The notes: generated by a model from the sequence alone, not told the origin. Counted from the first letter of the stretch, positions 41,159 through 49,142 are shown. The stretch: 64,000 nt of DNA from Streptomyces sp. V3I8 (GCF_030817535.1 NZ_JAUSZL010000002.1:558001-622000), one strand, 5' to 3'. Translations and numbers: made by a program.

Positions 41159-42190
41159 GTGGTTGAACCCCGGAAGGCGTCGGCCTCCGACAGTGACGAA
41201 GCCTCCTCCCTCGAGACGGAGCTGCTCGCCGGACTGCTGGTGAACGAGGAACGCCCCGAGCAGCCCGTCCTGCTGGACGGCGAGGGAAAGCCCATCGACA
41301 CCTGGCGCGAGAACTACCCGTACGAGAGGAAGCTGCGCCGGCGGCCCTACGAGCAGCAGAAGCGAATACTGCAGATCGAACTCCTCAAACTGCAGAAGTG
41401 GGTGCGGGACACCGGGCAACGGATCGTCGTGGTGTGCGAGGGGCGCGACGCGGCCGGCAAGGGCGGCACCATCAAGCGGTTCACCGAGCGCATGAACCCG
41501 CGCGGCGCCCACGTGGTGGCACTGGACAAGCCCACCGAGAAGGAGACCGGGCAGTGGTACTTCCAGCGTTACGTACCGCACCTGCCGGGCGCCGGCGAGA
41601 TCGTCTTCTTCGACCGGTCCTGGTACAACCGGGCCGGCGTCGAACGCGTCATGGGCTTCTGCACCCCGGCCGAGTACAAGCTCTTCCACGCGCAGGCGCC
41701 CGTCTTCGAGAAGATGCTGACCGACGCCGGGATCGTGCTGGTCAAGTTCTGGTTCTCGGTGTCGCGCGCCGAGCAGCGCACCCGGTTCGCCATCCGGCAG
41801 ATCGACCCCGTCCGGCAGTGGAAACTGTCCCCCACCGATCTGGCCTCGCTCGACCTGTGGGACGCCTACACGGAGGCGAAGGTCGACATGTTCCGCGCGA
41901 CGGACACGCCGTACGCCCCGTGGACCGTGGTCAAGAGCAACGACAAGCGCCGGGCCCGCCTCGAGGCCATGCGTCATCTGCTCCTGCTGTGCGACTACGC
42001 GTCGAAGGACGAGGAGGCCGTCGGAGCGGCCGACCCGCGGATCATCGGCACCGCCAACACCCTGCTGGAGGCCGGCGAGGAACCGACGGACCTCTCCCCC
42101 ACACCGCTCTCGCCGCACAGCGACGGACCGGGCCGGCACCCCACGGAACCGCGAGGGCCGGCGGTCGGCGTCAAGCCTTCGGCTGGGTGA
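41159..42190 (+). CDS. ppk2: polyphosphate kinase 2 family protein
   Basis: A 343-aa kinase that transfers phosphate between polyphosphate and nucleoside phosphates. Walker A is G-R-D-A-A-G-K-G-G-T-I-K-R, Walker B is V-F-F-D-R-S-W-Y-N-R-A-G-V-E-R, and W-K-L-S-P-T-D-L and P-W-T-V-V-K-S-N-D-K-R-R-A-R are family markers. Direction (NDP/NTP synthesis or polyP synthesis) cannot be fixed from sequence. GTG 41159 is preferred because AAGGGA lies six bases before it; ATG 41144 has no ribosome site. The C-terminal tail is disordered and overlaps the VOC gene 3' end by 20 bases. Confidence 0.93.
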   Translation: MVEPRKASASDSDEASSLETELLAGLLVNEERPEQPVLLDGEGKPIDTWRENYPYERKLRRRPYEQQKRILQIELLKLQKWVRDTGQRIVVVCEGRDAAGKGGTIKRFTERMNPRGAHVVALDKPTEKETGQWYFQRYVPHLPGAGEIVFFDRSWYNRAGVERVMGFCTPAEYKLFHAQAPVFEKMLTDAGIVLVKFWFSVSRAEQRTRFAIRQIDPVRQWKLSPTDLASLDLWDAYTEAKVDMFRATDTPYAPWTVVKSNDKRRARLEAMRHLLLLCDYASKDEEAVGAADPRIIGTANTLLEAGEEPTDLSPTPLSPHSDGPGRHPTEPRGPAVGVKPSAG

Positions 42191-42581
42191 AGCGGATGCT
42201 GTTGCCGAAGGGGTCGCGGAGGCCGCAGTCGATGCCGTACGGACGCTCGGTGGGCTCCTCGGTGAACTCGACCCCCAGGCCCAGCAGTGCCTCGTACGTC
42301 TTGCGGCAGTCCTCCGTGCCGAAGATGAGGTGGCCGCCCACGGCGCCCTTGGTCAGCAGTTCGCGGACCTGCTGCGCCGTCTCCTCGGACATGGCCGGCG
42401 GGCCCGGCTTCTCCAGCAGGATCTGGCGCTCCGGCCGGCCGGGGACGTTGACGGTCAGCCAGCGCATGAAGCCGAGGTCGACATCGGCGTTGACTTCGAG
42501 GCCGAGCTTGCCGACGTAGAAGTCGAGGGCCTCGTCCTGGTCGAGTACGTAGATCTGTGAGTGCGTGATGGCGGTGAACAT
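42171..42581 (-). CDS. VOC (glyoxalase/bleomycin-resistance fold) family protein
   Basis: A 136-aa VOC-fold protein: Y-V-L-D-Q-D-E-A-L-D-F-Y-V-G-K-L-G-L-E-V in the first half and L-L-G-L-G-V-E-F-T-E-E-P, D-P-F-G-N-S-I-R-F-T in the second. Unlike metal-dependent glyoxalases it shows no full H/E set, so it may bind ligand without a metal. The start at 42581 follows a TAACGT box by seven bases, so it is likely leaderless. The AraC-type gene just upstream on the same strand is a common partner of this VOC type and probably controls it. Confidence 0.87.
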   Translation of the reverse strand: MFTAITHSQIYVLDQDEALDFYVGKLGLEVNADVDLGFMRWLTVNVPGRPERQILLEKPGPPAMSEETAQQVRELLTKGAVGGHLIFGTEDCRKTYEALLGLGVEFTEEPTERPYGIDCGLRDPFGNSIRFTQPKA

Positions 42582-42588
42582 GCGCACC

Positions 42589-42594
42589 ACGTTA
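42589..42594 (-). promoter_or_regulatory. -10 box of leaderless VOC promoter
   Basis: Minus-strand TAACGT, seven bases before ATG 42581. Confidence 0.45.
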
Positions 42595-42639
42595 GCGACG
42601 GGAGCGAACGAAAACTTATCCGAAACTGCTCTGTCGGCG

Positions 42640-42722
42640 GGCTTGCGGGGCGAGGGCGGGACAGGGGCGGGGCGGGGCAGAGGCGGGGGCGGGGCAGGGA
42701 CGAGGGCGCGGGCGGGGGCCGA
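42640..42722. repeat. G-tract low-complexity stretch (plus strand)
   Basis: Runs of GGG/GGGG separated by one to four bases (GGGGCGGGGC-type) over about 80 bases, between the AraC-type gene 3' end and the VOC promoter. The spacing allows G-quadruplex formation on the plus strand. Confidence 0.6.
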
Positions 42723-42733
42723 GCGCACGCCGG

Positions 42734-43153
42734 TCAGGTGTGCGGCCGCATCCACGCCATCGCGAAGCACGTCGGTACGCCCACGGCTGTCGCCGCTCCC
42801 CCGTCCGCCGCCCGTCCGGCTTCCTTGCGGTACGCCCGCGGGGAGCGGCCCACGATGTCGCGGAACGTCCGGCTGAAGGTTCCGGGGCTGCCGAAGCCGA
42901 CCTCGAAGCAGATGTCCGTCACGCTGCGGTCGGTCTCGCGCAGCAGGGACATCGCGCGTTCGACGCGGCGGCGCTGCAGGTAGCGGTGCGGTGTCTCGCC
43001 GAACGTGGCGCGGAAGGTGCGCGTGAAGTGCGCCGGGGACACATGGGCCACGCGGGCCAGGGCAGGGACGTCCAGCGGCTGCGCGTACGCACGGTCCATC
43101 GCGTCCCGGGCCCGGAGCATACGGCGGTTGCTCTCCTCTGCGGCACGGCTCAC
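42734..43153 (-). CDS. AraC-family regulator, DNA-binding domain only
   Basis: A 139-aa protein made essentially of the AraC double helix-turn-helix (M-D-R-A-Y-A-Q-P-L-D-V-P-A-L-A-R-V-A-H-V-S-P-A-H-F-T-R-T-F and D-I-C-F-E-V-G-F-G-S-P-G-T-F-S-R-T-F). There is no ligand domain, so it resembles stand-alone SoxS-like members. GTG 43153 gives a family-like N-terminus but no ribosome site is clear; ATG at M-L-R-A-R is an alternative. It is followed on the same strand by the VOC gene and likely regulates it. Confidence 0.82.
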   Translation of the reverse strand: MSRAAEESNRRMLRARDAMDRAYAQPLDVPALARVAHVSPAHFTRTFRATFGETPHRYLQRRRVERAMSLLRETDRSVTDICFEVGFGSPGTFSRTFRDIVGRSPRAYRKEAGRAADGGAATAVGVPTCFAMAWMRPHT

Positions 43154-43254
43154 AACGCCATCACACCACGGTTCCGCACCCGCCCGGACACACCGGCGCC
43201 CACCCCGCCGGCGCTCGCCGACGGCCTCGACGCCCTTGACTCCCTTGACCCCTT

Positions 43255-43872
43255 TCAGGAGGGCTGCGGTCGCTGGAGGCCCTGGAGGAGCAGCGCGACC
43301 AGCCGGCGGGGGTCGTAGCGGGGGTCGCCGTCCCGTCCGATGCAGAGGTTGCCGATGCCGCGCATCAGTTCGTAGGCCTGCGTACCGGGTCTGATCTCGC
43401 CGGCTTCGGCCGCCGCGTCGAGCAGGTGCGCGCAGACGGGCACCAGCCGGTCGAGGAAGTAGGTGTGCAGCGCCTGGAAGCCGCTGCTGTCCGACTGCAT
43501 CGCGTTGGCGAGCCCGTGCTTGGTGACCAGGAAGTCGACGAAGAGGTCGACCCACCGGCGCAGGGCCGTCAGCGGGGAGCCGGCATCGGCCAGCAGGACC
43601 GGCCCGGCCTCGGCGCAGGCTTCTACCTGGTGGCGGTAGACGGCGACGACCAGGTCCGCGCGCGTCGGGAAGTGACGGTAGATCGTCCCCATCCCCACGC
43701 CCGCCCTGGCCGCGATCTCACGGATCGGCGCATCGATCCCGGAGGTGACGAAGACGGCCGCGGCGGCGGTGAGCAGCGTCTGCTGGTTCCGCTGCGCGTC
43801 GACCCGCTTGCTCCTGGCCGGCGCTTTCCCGGACCCGCCCGGCTCGTCCGTACTGGGCACTGCACTGGGCAC
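43255..43872 (-). CDS. TetR/AcrR family regulator
   Basis: A 205-aa repressor with the N-terminal TetR domain (residues 25-70; I-R-E-I-A-A-R-A-G-V-G-M-G-T-I-Y-R-H-F-P-T-R) and a helical ligand domain. GTG 43872 is chosen: GGAAAGGAG lies six bases upstream. An upstream TTG at 43911 would run into the operators. It is divergent from the alpha/beta hydrolase gene at 44031; the two 15-bp near-palindromes between them are its probable binding sites, so it should repress both genes. After its stop, AAGGG-GTC-type 9-bp repeats lie on the minus strand (43225-43255). Confidence 0.88.
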   Translation of the reverse strand: MPSAVPSTDEPGGSGKAPARSKRVDAQRNQQTLLTAAAAVFVTSGIDAPIREIAARAGVGMGTIYRHFPTRADLVVAVYRHQVEACAEAGPVLLADAGSPLTALRRWVDLFVDFLVTKHGLANAMQSDSSGFQALHTYFLDRLVPVCAHLLDAAAEAGEIRPGTQAYELMRGIGNLCIGRDGDPRYDPRRLVALLLQGLQRPQPS

Positions 43873-43913
43873 CGCGCTCTCCTTTCCGATGGCCACGAGG
43901 GCCGTTGACAAAG

Positions 43914-43952
43914 CGGAACAGCGCTCCGTATATTAAACGGAACAACGCTCCG
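43914..43952. promoter_or_regulatory. duplicated TetR operator
   Basis: CGGAACAGCGCTCCG (43914-43928) and CGGAACAACGCTCCG (43938-43952) are near-identical copies with CGGA...TCCG arms, 24 bp start to start, flanking TATATTAA. They sit in the divergent promoter of the TetR and hydrolase genes. Confidence 0.65.
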
Positions 43953-44030
43953 CTTCAGCTTATCCGAAGCCGCCCGTCAGGCGCGCGCTCCGTGGAAGCC
44001 GAGCCCTCTTTGCGAACGGACCCACACATC

Positions 44031-45002
44031 ATGAGCGAACCCATGAGCGAATCCACCGGCACCACGACCACCTTCAGCGGGCCCTCGCCCGTCCTGTCGG
44101 TCGCTCCGGTGGTGCTGCCGGCTCCCGACCGGGCGGTGGACCTGCACCTACGGGTCTCCGCGCCGGTGACCGGGGACGATCTGCCGGTCATCCTCCTGTC
44201 GCACGGCCAGGGCCACTCGAACCACCTCTCCTCCCTGAACGGCTACGCGCCGCTCGTCAACCACTGGGCGGCGCACGGGTTCGTGGTGATCCAGCCCACC
44301 CACCTGAGCTCCAGCACCCTGACCCTGCCCGCCGACACCCCCGGGGCGCCGCTGTACTGGCGATCGCGGGCGGAGGACATGCGGTTCGTCCTCGACCGGC
44401 TCGACGCGGTCGAGGCCGCCGTCCCGCAGCTGCGCGGGCGCCTGGACCGGGACAAGGTCGCCGTCGCCGGGCACTCGATGGGCGGGCACACCGCCGGCCT
44501 GCTGCTGGGCGCGCGGCTGACCGATCCGGACGACGGGACGGTGGTGGACCTGGCCGATCCGCGCATCAAGGCGGGTGTGCTGCTCGCCGCGCCCGGCCGA
44601 GGGGGTGACGCCCTCACCGGGGCCGTCGCCGAGAACTGGCCCTTCTTCTCGACCCCGGACTTCTCCCGGATGACGACACCGACGCTGGTGGTCGCGGGCG
44701 ACAAGGACGCCTCCGCCCATCTGACGGTCATGGGCCCGGACTGGCACGCCGATCCGTACGTCCTCTCCCCCGGCCGCAAGACCCTGCTCACCCTGTTCGG
44801 CGCGGAGCACGGGCTCGGCGGCATCTCCGGCTACGACGTCGCCGAGACGACGGACGAGAACCCCGAGCGGGTCTCCGTCGTCCAGCGGCTCACGACGGCC
44901 TACCTCCGCAGCGAGCTCCACCCCGGCGACCCCGCCTGGCGGACGACATGCGAGGAACTGACGACGGGCCCGGACGCACTGGGAAGGGTCGACAGCAAGT
45001 AG
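44031..45002 (+). CDS. alpha/beta hydrolase, dienelactone-hydrolase/PAF-AH-like
   Basis: A 323-aa cytoplasmic hydrolase. L-P-V-I-L-L-S-H-G-Q-G-H-S-N-H is the oxyanion-hole region and the nucleophile elbow is A-G-H-S-M-G-G-H near residue 150. The catalytic acid is probably in V-A-G-D-K-D and the histidine in F-G-A-E-H-G-L-G-G. It resembles plant-chlorophyllase/dienelactone-type esterases. ATG 44031 is used; ATG 44043 is equally near the conserved region. Divergent from its likely TetR repressor, so induction by a xenobiotic ester or similar ligand is inferred. Confidence 0.85.
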   Translation: MSEPMSESTGTTTTFSGPSPVLSVAPVVLPAPDRAVDLHLRVSAPVTGDDLPVILLSHGQGHSNHLSSLNGYAPLVNHWAAHGFVVIQPTHLSSSTLTLPADTPGAPLYWRSRAEDMRFVLDRLDAVEAAVPQLRGRLDRDKVAVAGHSMGGHTAGLLLGARLTDPDDGTVVDLADPRIKAGVLLAAPGRGGDALTGAVAENWPFFSTPDFSRMTTPTLVVAGDKDASAHLTVMGPDWHADPYVLSPGRKTLLTLFGAEHGLGGISGYDVAETTDENPERVSVVQRLTTAYLRSELHPGDPAWRTTCEELTTGPDALGRVDSK

Positions 45003-45033
45003 GCGGAGCCACCGCCGCGGAGCATCGCCCTCC

Positions 45034-45071
45034 GGGTCCCACCGGGCCCTCACCGGCACCCGGTGGGGCCC
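45034..45071 (+). terminator. 13-bp hairpin terminator
   Basis: Arms 45034-45046 and 45059-45071 pair with one wobble; loop of 12 bases. It follows the hydrolase gene. Confidence 0.6.
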
Positions 45072-45191
45072 GGGGGGCCGCCGGAGGCGGAGCCCCCGCA
45101 CGGCCACCCGTTCGGCCCCTCGCGTCGCGCGCGCCGACCGATCGTTCCCTAGCGTCCGGGTATCGACCGTTCCAGCCCGAAAGAGGCGCTC

Positions 45192-45719
45192 ATGACACGT
45201 CGTACCGGCATCGCCGCAGGCATGGCCCTCGCAGTCGCGTCGATCGCACCGCTCGCCGGCACCGCCCACGCCCAGGACGTCAACTGCAGCGACTTCACCT
45301 ACCAGGAAGACGCGCAGTCCGTGTACAACCAGGACCCCACCGACCCGAACCGGCTCGACGAGGACCGGGGCGCGGACGACGGCATAGCCTGCGAGGCCCT
45401 GCCCCGACGCCCTGTCGCCACTCAGGGGGCCGCCACTCCGGCCGTCAGCGTTCCCCCTGCCAGTGCCCGCGCCACCGGTGCCCCCGCCACCGGTACTCCG
45501 GCCACCGGCACTCCCGCCACCGCCCGGCCCACGCTCGGGGTACGGGGCGGTGTCGGTGGCGCCTCCGCCTCCCGCCCCTCGGACCGGGACATCGCTCTCG
45601 GCACCGGCCTCGGCGCCGGCGCCCTGCTCACCGCGGCCGGCTGCCTCACCCTTCGCCTCCGCGCCCGGTCCACGCGCGTGCGCCGCACGCCGGTCAGGTC
45701 GGCGAACCGCGGAAGGTAG
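45192..45719 (+). CDS. excalibur calcium-binding domain surface protein
   Basis: A 175-aa exported protein with a signal peptide (G-M-A-L-A-V-A-S-I-A-P-L-A-G-T-A-H-A, residues 10-27). The excalibur domain follows (C-S-D-F-T-Y-Q-E-D-A-Q...D-P-N-R-L-D-E-D-R-G-A-D-D-G-I-A-C-E), with the D-x-D-x-D-G-x-x-C-like calcium loop and paired cysteines. A P-A-T-G-T repeat stretch (about 95-113) is a wall-spanning linker, and a hydrophobic segment near 138-158 followed by arginines is a membrane anchor. AAAGAGG precedes the ATG. Its last 26 bases overlap the pseudokinase gene on the other strand. Confidence 0.87.
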   Translation: MTRRTGIAAGMALAVASIAPLAGTAHAQDVNCSDFTYQEDAQSVYNQDPTDPNRLDEDRGADDGIACEALPRRPVATQGAATPAVSVPPASARATGAPATGTPATGTPATARPTLGVRGGVGGASASRPSDRDIALGTGLGAGALLTAAGCLTLRLRARSTRVRRTPVRSANRGR

Positions 45720-47343
45720 CCAGGAACGTCTTCAGCGCCTGCTGGTTGGCCTTCGTGTCCCAGTCCGCGTCCGGGGTGGTCCAGCGCAGGGAGAAGCCCT
45801 CGCCGCCGCCGATGAGGAACCCCCGGCCGAACGTACGCACGCGCGTGCCGTCGGACTCGTCGACCCACTCCATGTCCGCGGCCTCGCGCCCCTGGTAGGT
45901 CGTCGCGCGGATCGCGCCCACCCTGTCGTAGCCCGGCCCCTGCCGGAGCGCGGGTTCGACGGTGTCCCGCCACACCGCGACCGGGTCGGGGCCCACCTGA
46001 GTGCTGTAGGTGACGGCCAGGTTCCGCGGGTCGCCCTCGTCGCCGAAGACGACCCGGTAGGAACCGTCCTTCGCGCGCCCGGTGTCGAGCCGCTGCCAGC
46101 CCTCGGGCAGGGCGACGGCGAACCCCTCCGGCGCCGTACGGACATGGAAGCCGTCCGGGAGGGCCCCGCCGGTGCGGGAGGGCGACGGCGAGGGCCGGGG
46201 TGCCGAAGTGGGCGACGAGGAGGCGGACCGTCCGGGGGACGCCGAGGTCGGGCCGGGGCGCGGCGCGTCCGGTCCGGTCCCGTCGCCGGCGGCCGGGGGA
46301 ACGGCCGCGGGCCGGGAGGCCGTCGCGTCGGCGACCGCCGAGGAGCCGGTACCGGAGTCGTCGCCGGTCAGAACAAGGGCCGTGGCCGTCGCGGCGACGG
46401 CGGCGACGACCGCGGCCCCGGCGAGCGCCGCCCGGCCGAGATTGCGTCTTTCCCGCGCCGTGCCCACGAGGCCGTGCGCGGAGGACCCCGCCTGCGCCGC
46501 GGTCACCGGTACGGCCGCGATGTCCTCACCGAGGACGCGGCCGAGCGCCTCACGGACCTCCGGCCCGGTCAGCCGTTCGTACGGGTCCTTGCGGAGCAGT
46601 CCCTGCACGGCCTCGGCCAGTGGCCCGGCATGCCGGGGACTGCGCAGCGGCAGCCGCACGATCGCCCTGAGCGTCGCCTCCGGCCGGCCCCGGTCCCGGA
46701 AGGGCGGGCGCCCCTCGGTCATCGTGTGGAGCAGCGCGCCCAGCGCCCACAGGTCCGCCGGCGCGCCGTACGGTTCCCCCCGCGCCTGCTCCGGGGACGC
46801 GTAGGCCGGTGCGCCGATCCGTGCCACCGGACCGGCCCCCGCCAGGCCGTAGCCGGCCACGACCACCCCGCCGTGGTCGCGTACGAACACCTGGCCGGGG
46901 CTCAGTTCACCGTGGACGAGTCCCTGCTCGTGCGCGGACTCCAGGACGTCGAGGAGGTCGAGCCCGACACCGGCGGCCCGCACGGGGTCCAGTGCGCCGT
47001 ACTGTTCGAGGAACTCGCCCAGCGGAATGCCGTCGATCCACTCGACGACCGTCCACAGACTGCCGAACTCCTCGGCCACGTCGACGACGTCGACGACGTT
47101 CGCGACCCCGCCCGGACAGCGCACTCCCATGACCTCGGAGGCGTGCGTGATCCGCGCCAGGGTGTGTTCGGCCGGGCTCTGCGGTGTGCCGGGCGGGAGT
47201 TGCGTCTGTGTCAGCAGCCGCGGACGCGCCTGTTCGGTGTCCTCGGCGTACCAGCAGACGCTGTTGACCTCACGGTGGACGACCTCTTGCAGCCGGTACC
47301 TGCCGGCGACCAGCCCGTTCGCAGTAGGACCCGCGTTGCCCAT
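45694..47343 (-). CDS. membrane pseudokinase (Pkn/STPK fold with lost catalytic motifs)
   Basis: A 549-aa single-pass protein. The N-terminal 270 residues have a serine/threonine kinase fold but lack the key residues: no lysine in the VAIK position (A-R-P-R-L-L-T-Q-T-Q), the HRD-type loop reads V-H-G-E-L-S-P-G-Q-V, and DFG reads A-G-Y-G. The APE-like (Y-A-S-P-E-Q-A-R-G) and D-L-W-A-L-G segments remain. A membrane helix near 310-332, a proline/serine-rich linker and a C-terminal beta-type domain (about 400-549, A-P-E-G-F-A-V-A-L-P-E-G-W) follow. ATG 47343 has GAGGG six bases upstream. It may act as a receptor scaffold rather than an enzyme. Confidence 0.88.
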   Translation of the reverse strand: MGNAGPTANGLVAGRYRLQEVVHREVNSVCWYAEDTEQARPRLLTQTQLPPGTPQSPAEHTLARITHASEVMGVRCPGGVANVVDVVDVAEEFGSLWTVVEWIDGIPLGEFLEQYGALDPVRAAGVGLDLLDVLESAHEQGLVHGELSPGQVFVRDHGGVVVAGYGLAGAGPVARIGAPAYASPEQARGEPYGAPADLWALGALLHTMTEGRPPFRDRGRPEATLRAIVRLPLRSPRHAGPLAEAVQGLLRKDPYERLTGPEVREALGRVLGEDIAAVPVTAAQAGSSAHGLVGTARERRNLGRAALAGAAVVAAVAATATALVLTGDDSGTGSSAVADATASRPAAVPPAAGDGTGPDAPRPGPTSASPGRSASSSPTSAPRPSPSPSRTGGALPDGFHVRTAPEGFAVALPEGWQRLDTGRAKDGSYRVVFGDEGDPRNLAVTYSTQVGPDPVAVWRDTVEPALRQGPGYDRVGAIRATTYQGREAADMEWVDESDGTRVRTFGRGFLIGGGEGFSLRWTTPDADWDTKANQQALKTFLATFRGSPT

Positions 47344-47654
47344 GTCCATCCCTCGCTGAAGTCCTGCTCCCGGTCATCAGTCACCAGGAGTACGCGGTGG
47401 GTGGTGCCCCGTGTTCAACGGATCGTTCAACGGATCCGGAATCACTCGTGCGTCGGGGGCCGCAGGGTGCGGGAAAGCGGGATGTGCGACCTCCCCAGGC
47501 TCCACATCCCGCTTTCCCGCGACATGGGGCCGGTACCCCCGCTTCCCGGGCTTACTCCACCGTTCTTTCCGTCAACCCGAATTCTCGGACTCCAGGTGCG
47601 TACGGGACGGAGGAGGGGGTACATGCGGGCGAGCACACGGTGAAGGCGGACTGC
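47344..47654. promoter_or_regulatory. divergent region with 12-bp tandem repeat and 18-bp perfect hairpin
   Basis: 311 bases without a gene. GTTCAACGGATC is repeated perfectly back to back (47414-47437). An 18-bp perfect inverted repeat (47469-47486 and 47503-47520, loop 16 bases) follows. On the right, GAAGG lies eight bases before ATG 47655. The tandem repeat is a candidate operator and the hairpin a terminator or mRNA control element. Confidence 0.55.
47469..47520. terminator. 18-bp perfect inverted repeat, terminator or attenuator
   Basis: Arms 47469-47486 and 47503-47520, 16-base loop, no T-tract. It lies 135 bases before the ATPase gene and 126 bases before the pseudokinase gene, so it is not after any stop codon. 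A leader attenuator or imported element is possible. Confidence 0.5.
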
Positions 47655-48119
47655 ATGAAATCATTGATCGAGGGCGGAGGCCGGATGGCGCCGCAACGTG
47701 GCCGTATAGAGACCGCCGTCGCCCTGGAAGGCGATGCGTACTGCATCGCCGAGGCGCGTCACCTCTCGGCCGATTTCCTCGCGGAGGCCCAGTCGGAGCA
47801 CGGCCTGCCGGTGACGGCCCGTGCGATGGACCTGACCCAGCTGGTGGTGAGCGAGCTGGTCACCAACGCCATGAAGTACGCGCCGGGGCCGGTCCTGCTC
47901 GACCTGCGCATCGTCGGCGGAACGCTCGAGGTGTCCGTCTGGGACAGCGACCCGGTGCTGCCGGTGGCCAAGGCCACGGATCCCGGACGGGTGGGCCAGC
48001 ACGGCCTGGAGATCGTCATGGCCGTCTGCGAGGACTTCGAAGTGCGCAAGGAGCCGGTCGGCAAACACGTCACGGCCCGGATCGCCCTTCTCACCGACCC
48101 CGGCCCGGCCTCTCGCTGA
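47655..48119 (+). CDS. anti-sigma-type ATP-binding protein (HATPase_c_2)
   Basis: A 154-aa GHKL-fold protein of the RsbW/SpoIIAB-like group. The N-box is L-V-V-S-E-L-V-T-N-A-M-K-Y-A, the G1-like box is V-W-D-S-D-P-V-L-P, and G-Q-H-G-L-E-I-V is the G2-like box. Streptomyces carries many of these orphan kinases, which bind sigma factors or STAS proteins. GAAGG eight bases before ATG 47655 supports the start. It is divergent from the pseudokinase and convergent with the snapalysin gene. Confidence 0.87.
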   Translation: MKSLIEGGGRMAPQRGRIETAVALEGDAYCIAEARHLSADFLAEAQSEHGLPVTARAMDLTQLVVSELVTNAMKYAPGPVLLDLRIVGGTLEVSVWDSDPVLPVAKATDPGRVGQHGLEIVMAVCEDFEVRKEPVGKHVTARIALLTDPGPASR

Positions 48120-48124
48120 ACCGG

Positions 48125-48240
48125 TCCCGGCCCGGCGTCCCGCGTACGTCCGAATACGTCCGTGCGCCCACACACCCGCGCGTCCGTACGCCCGTGAGCC
48201 CGTACACCTATACGCCCGTACGCCCCGGAAGCGCGGCATC
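48125..48240. repeat. degenerate CGTACG/CGTCCG-rich intergenic stretch
   Basis: Imperfect repeats of the CGTCCGTACGCCCGT kind fill the gap between convergent ATPase and snapalysin genes. No gene is seen in it. Confidence 0.5.
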
Positions 48241-48296
48241 CGCTCCGGGGCGTACCACCGTTCTCCTGAGCCGTGCGGCGGCTCGGCGGGCGAGGG

Positions 48297-48860
48297 TCAG
48301 TCCACGATCACCGCACCCACCGGTACCGCCGCCCCGCCCGTCCGCGCGAGCGCACCACCGAAGTTGCCCTCGACCTCGGACTTCTCCGCCGCGTTCGGGT
48401 ACGGGTTGGTGCACGCGGTGCCTGCGCTGGAACCGGACATCAGGCTCGTGCAGGGGCCGGGCTTACGGTCCGGCAGACCCAGGATGTGCCCCAGCTCGTG
48501 GGACGAGATGCGGATCGTGTTGTAGCCCTGGCCGACCGCCTCCCGTCCGATGTAGACGGTTCCGTTGCCCAGTGAGGTGGTCAGCGCGCGGGGCCAGCCG
48601 TTGTCCGCGAGGACCCGGATGTTGGCGCGCTGCCCGGACGCGACGGGCCTCAGTTCGACTGCGTCGACGCTCTCGTTCCAGATCGCGGCGCCCCGGTCGA
48701 CCGCGGACCTGAACTCCGCGGAAGCGCTCGCGTCGTAGGTGACGACGCGGGCGGCGGCGCTGTGGGCCGGGGCCGGGGCGGCCACGGCCTGGCCACCGAG
48801 CAGGGAGAAGGTCACCGCCAGGACGGCGGCGAGTCCACCGGTCAGCTTTCGGACGTGCAT
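48297..48860 (-). CDS. snapalysin, secreted M7 zinc metalloprotease
   Basis: A 187-aa extracellular neutral protease. A signal peptide (residues 1-27, ending A-V-A-A-P-A) is followed by a mature domain with H-E-L-G-H-I-L-G-L-P-D, the H-E-x-x-H-x-x-G-x-x-D zinc motif of the M7 family, and the family tail P-C-T-S-L-M-S-G-S-S-A-G-T-A-C-T-N-P-Y-P. The mature form is among the smallest metalloproteases. AAGGAGGTC seven bases before ATG 48860 is a near-perfect ribosome site. The LysR-type activator usually next to snapalysin genes is not present. Confidence 0.95.
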   Translation of the reverse strand: MHVRKLTGGLAAVLAVTFSLLGGQAVAAPAPAHSAAARVVTYDASASAEFRSAVDRGAAIWNESVDAVELRPVASGQRANIRVLADNGWPRALTTSLGNGTVYIGREAVGQGYNTIRISSHELGHILGLPDRKPGPCTSLMSGSSAGTACTNPYPNAAEKSEVEGNFGGALARTGGAAVPVGAVIVD

Positions 48861-48970
48861 GGTCGACCTCCTTGTGGGGGGAAGGTAGTCGTGCACATGA
48901 CATAACACCCTGGCTCCTTGCCCAGCAAGGGCCGGGGCCAATCCGTCAATCGGGGCGCGGCCGAACGGAC

Positions 48971-49000
48971 GGGGCCCGGCCCCACCCGGGACCGGGCCCC
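48971..49000 (-). terminator. 9-bp hairpin after ribosomal protein cluster
   Basis: Arms 48971-48979 and 48992-49000, 12-base loop, just beyond the L36 stop on the minus strand. Confidence 0.45.
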
Positions 49001-49019
49001 ACAACCTACCCGCGCCGCG

Positions 49020-49142
49020 TCAGCCCTGGCGGGCCTTGAAGCGCGGATCCTTCTTGTTGATCACGAAGACCGTCCCCCGCCGGCGCACCACCTGCGCTCC
49101 CGGCCTGGCCTTCAGCGAGCGCAGCGACTTGCGCACCTTCAT
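49020..49142 (-). CDS. rpmJ: 50S ribosomal protein L36, type B (zinc-free)
   Basis: A 40-aa ribosomal protein starting [11 protein letters not shown] and ending [10 protein letters not shown]. The four zinc ligands of ordinary L36 are absent, so this is the C-minus paralogue used when zinc is scarce. It is last in the L33-L31-L36 cluster on the minus strand. Zur repression is expected for such clusters. A longer in-frame start is possible but adds no conserved sequence. Confidence 0.93.
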   Translation of the reverse strand: MKVRKSLRSLKARPGAQVVRRRGTVFVINKKDPRFKARQG

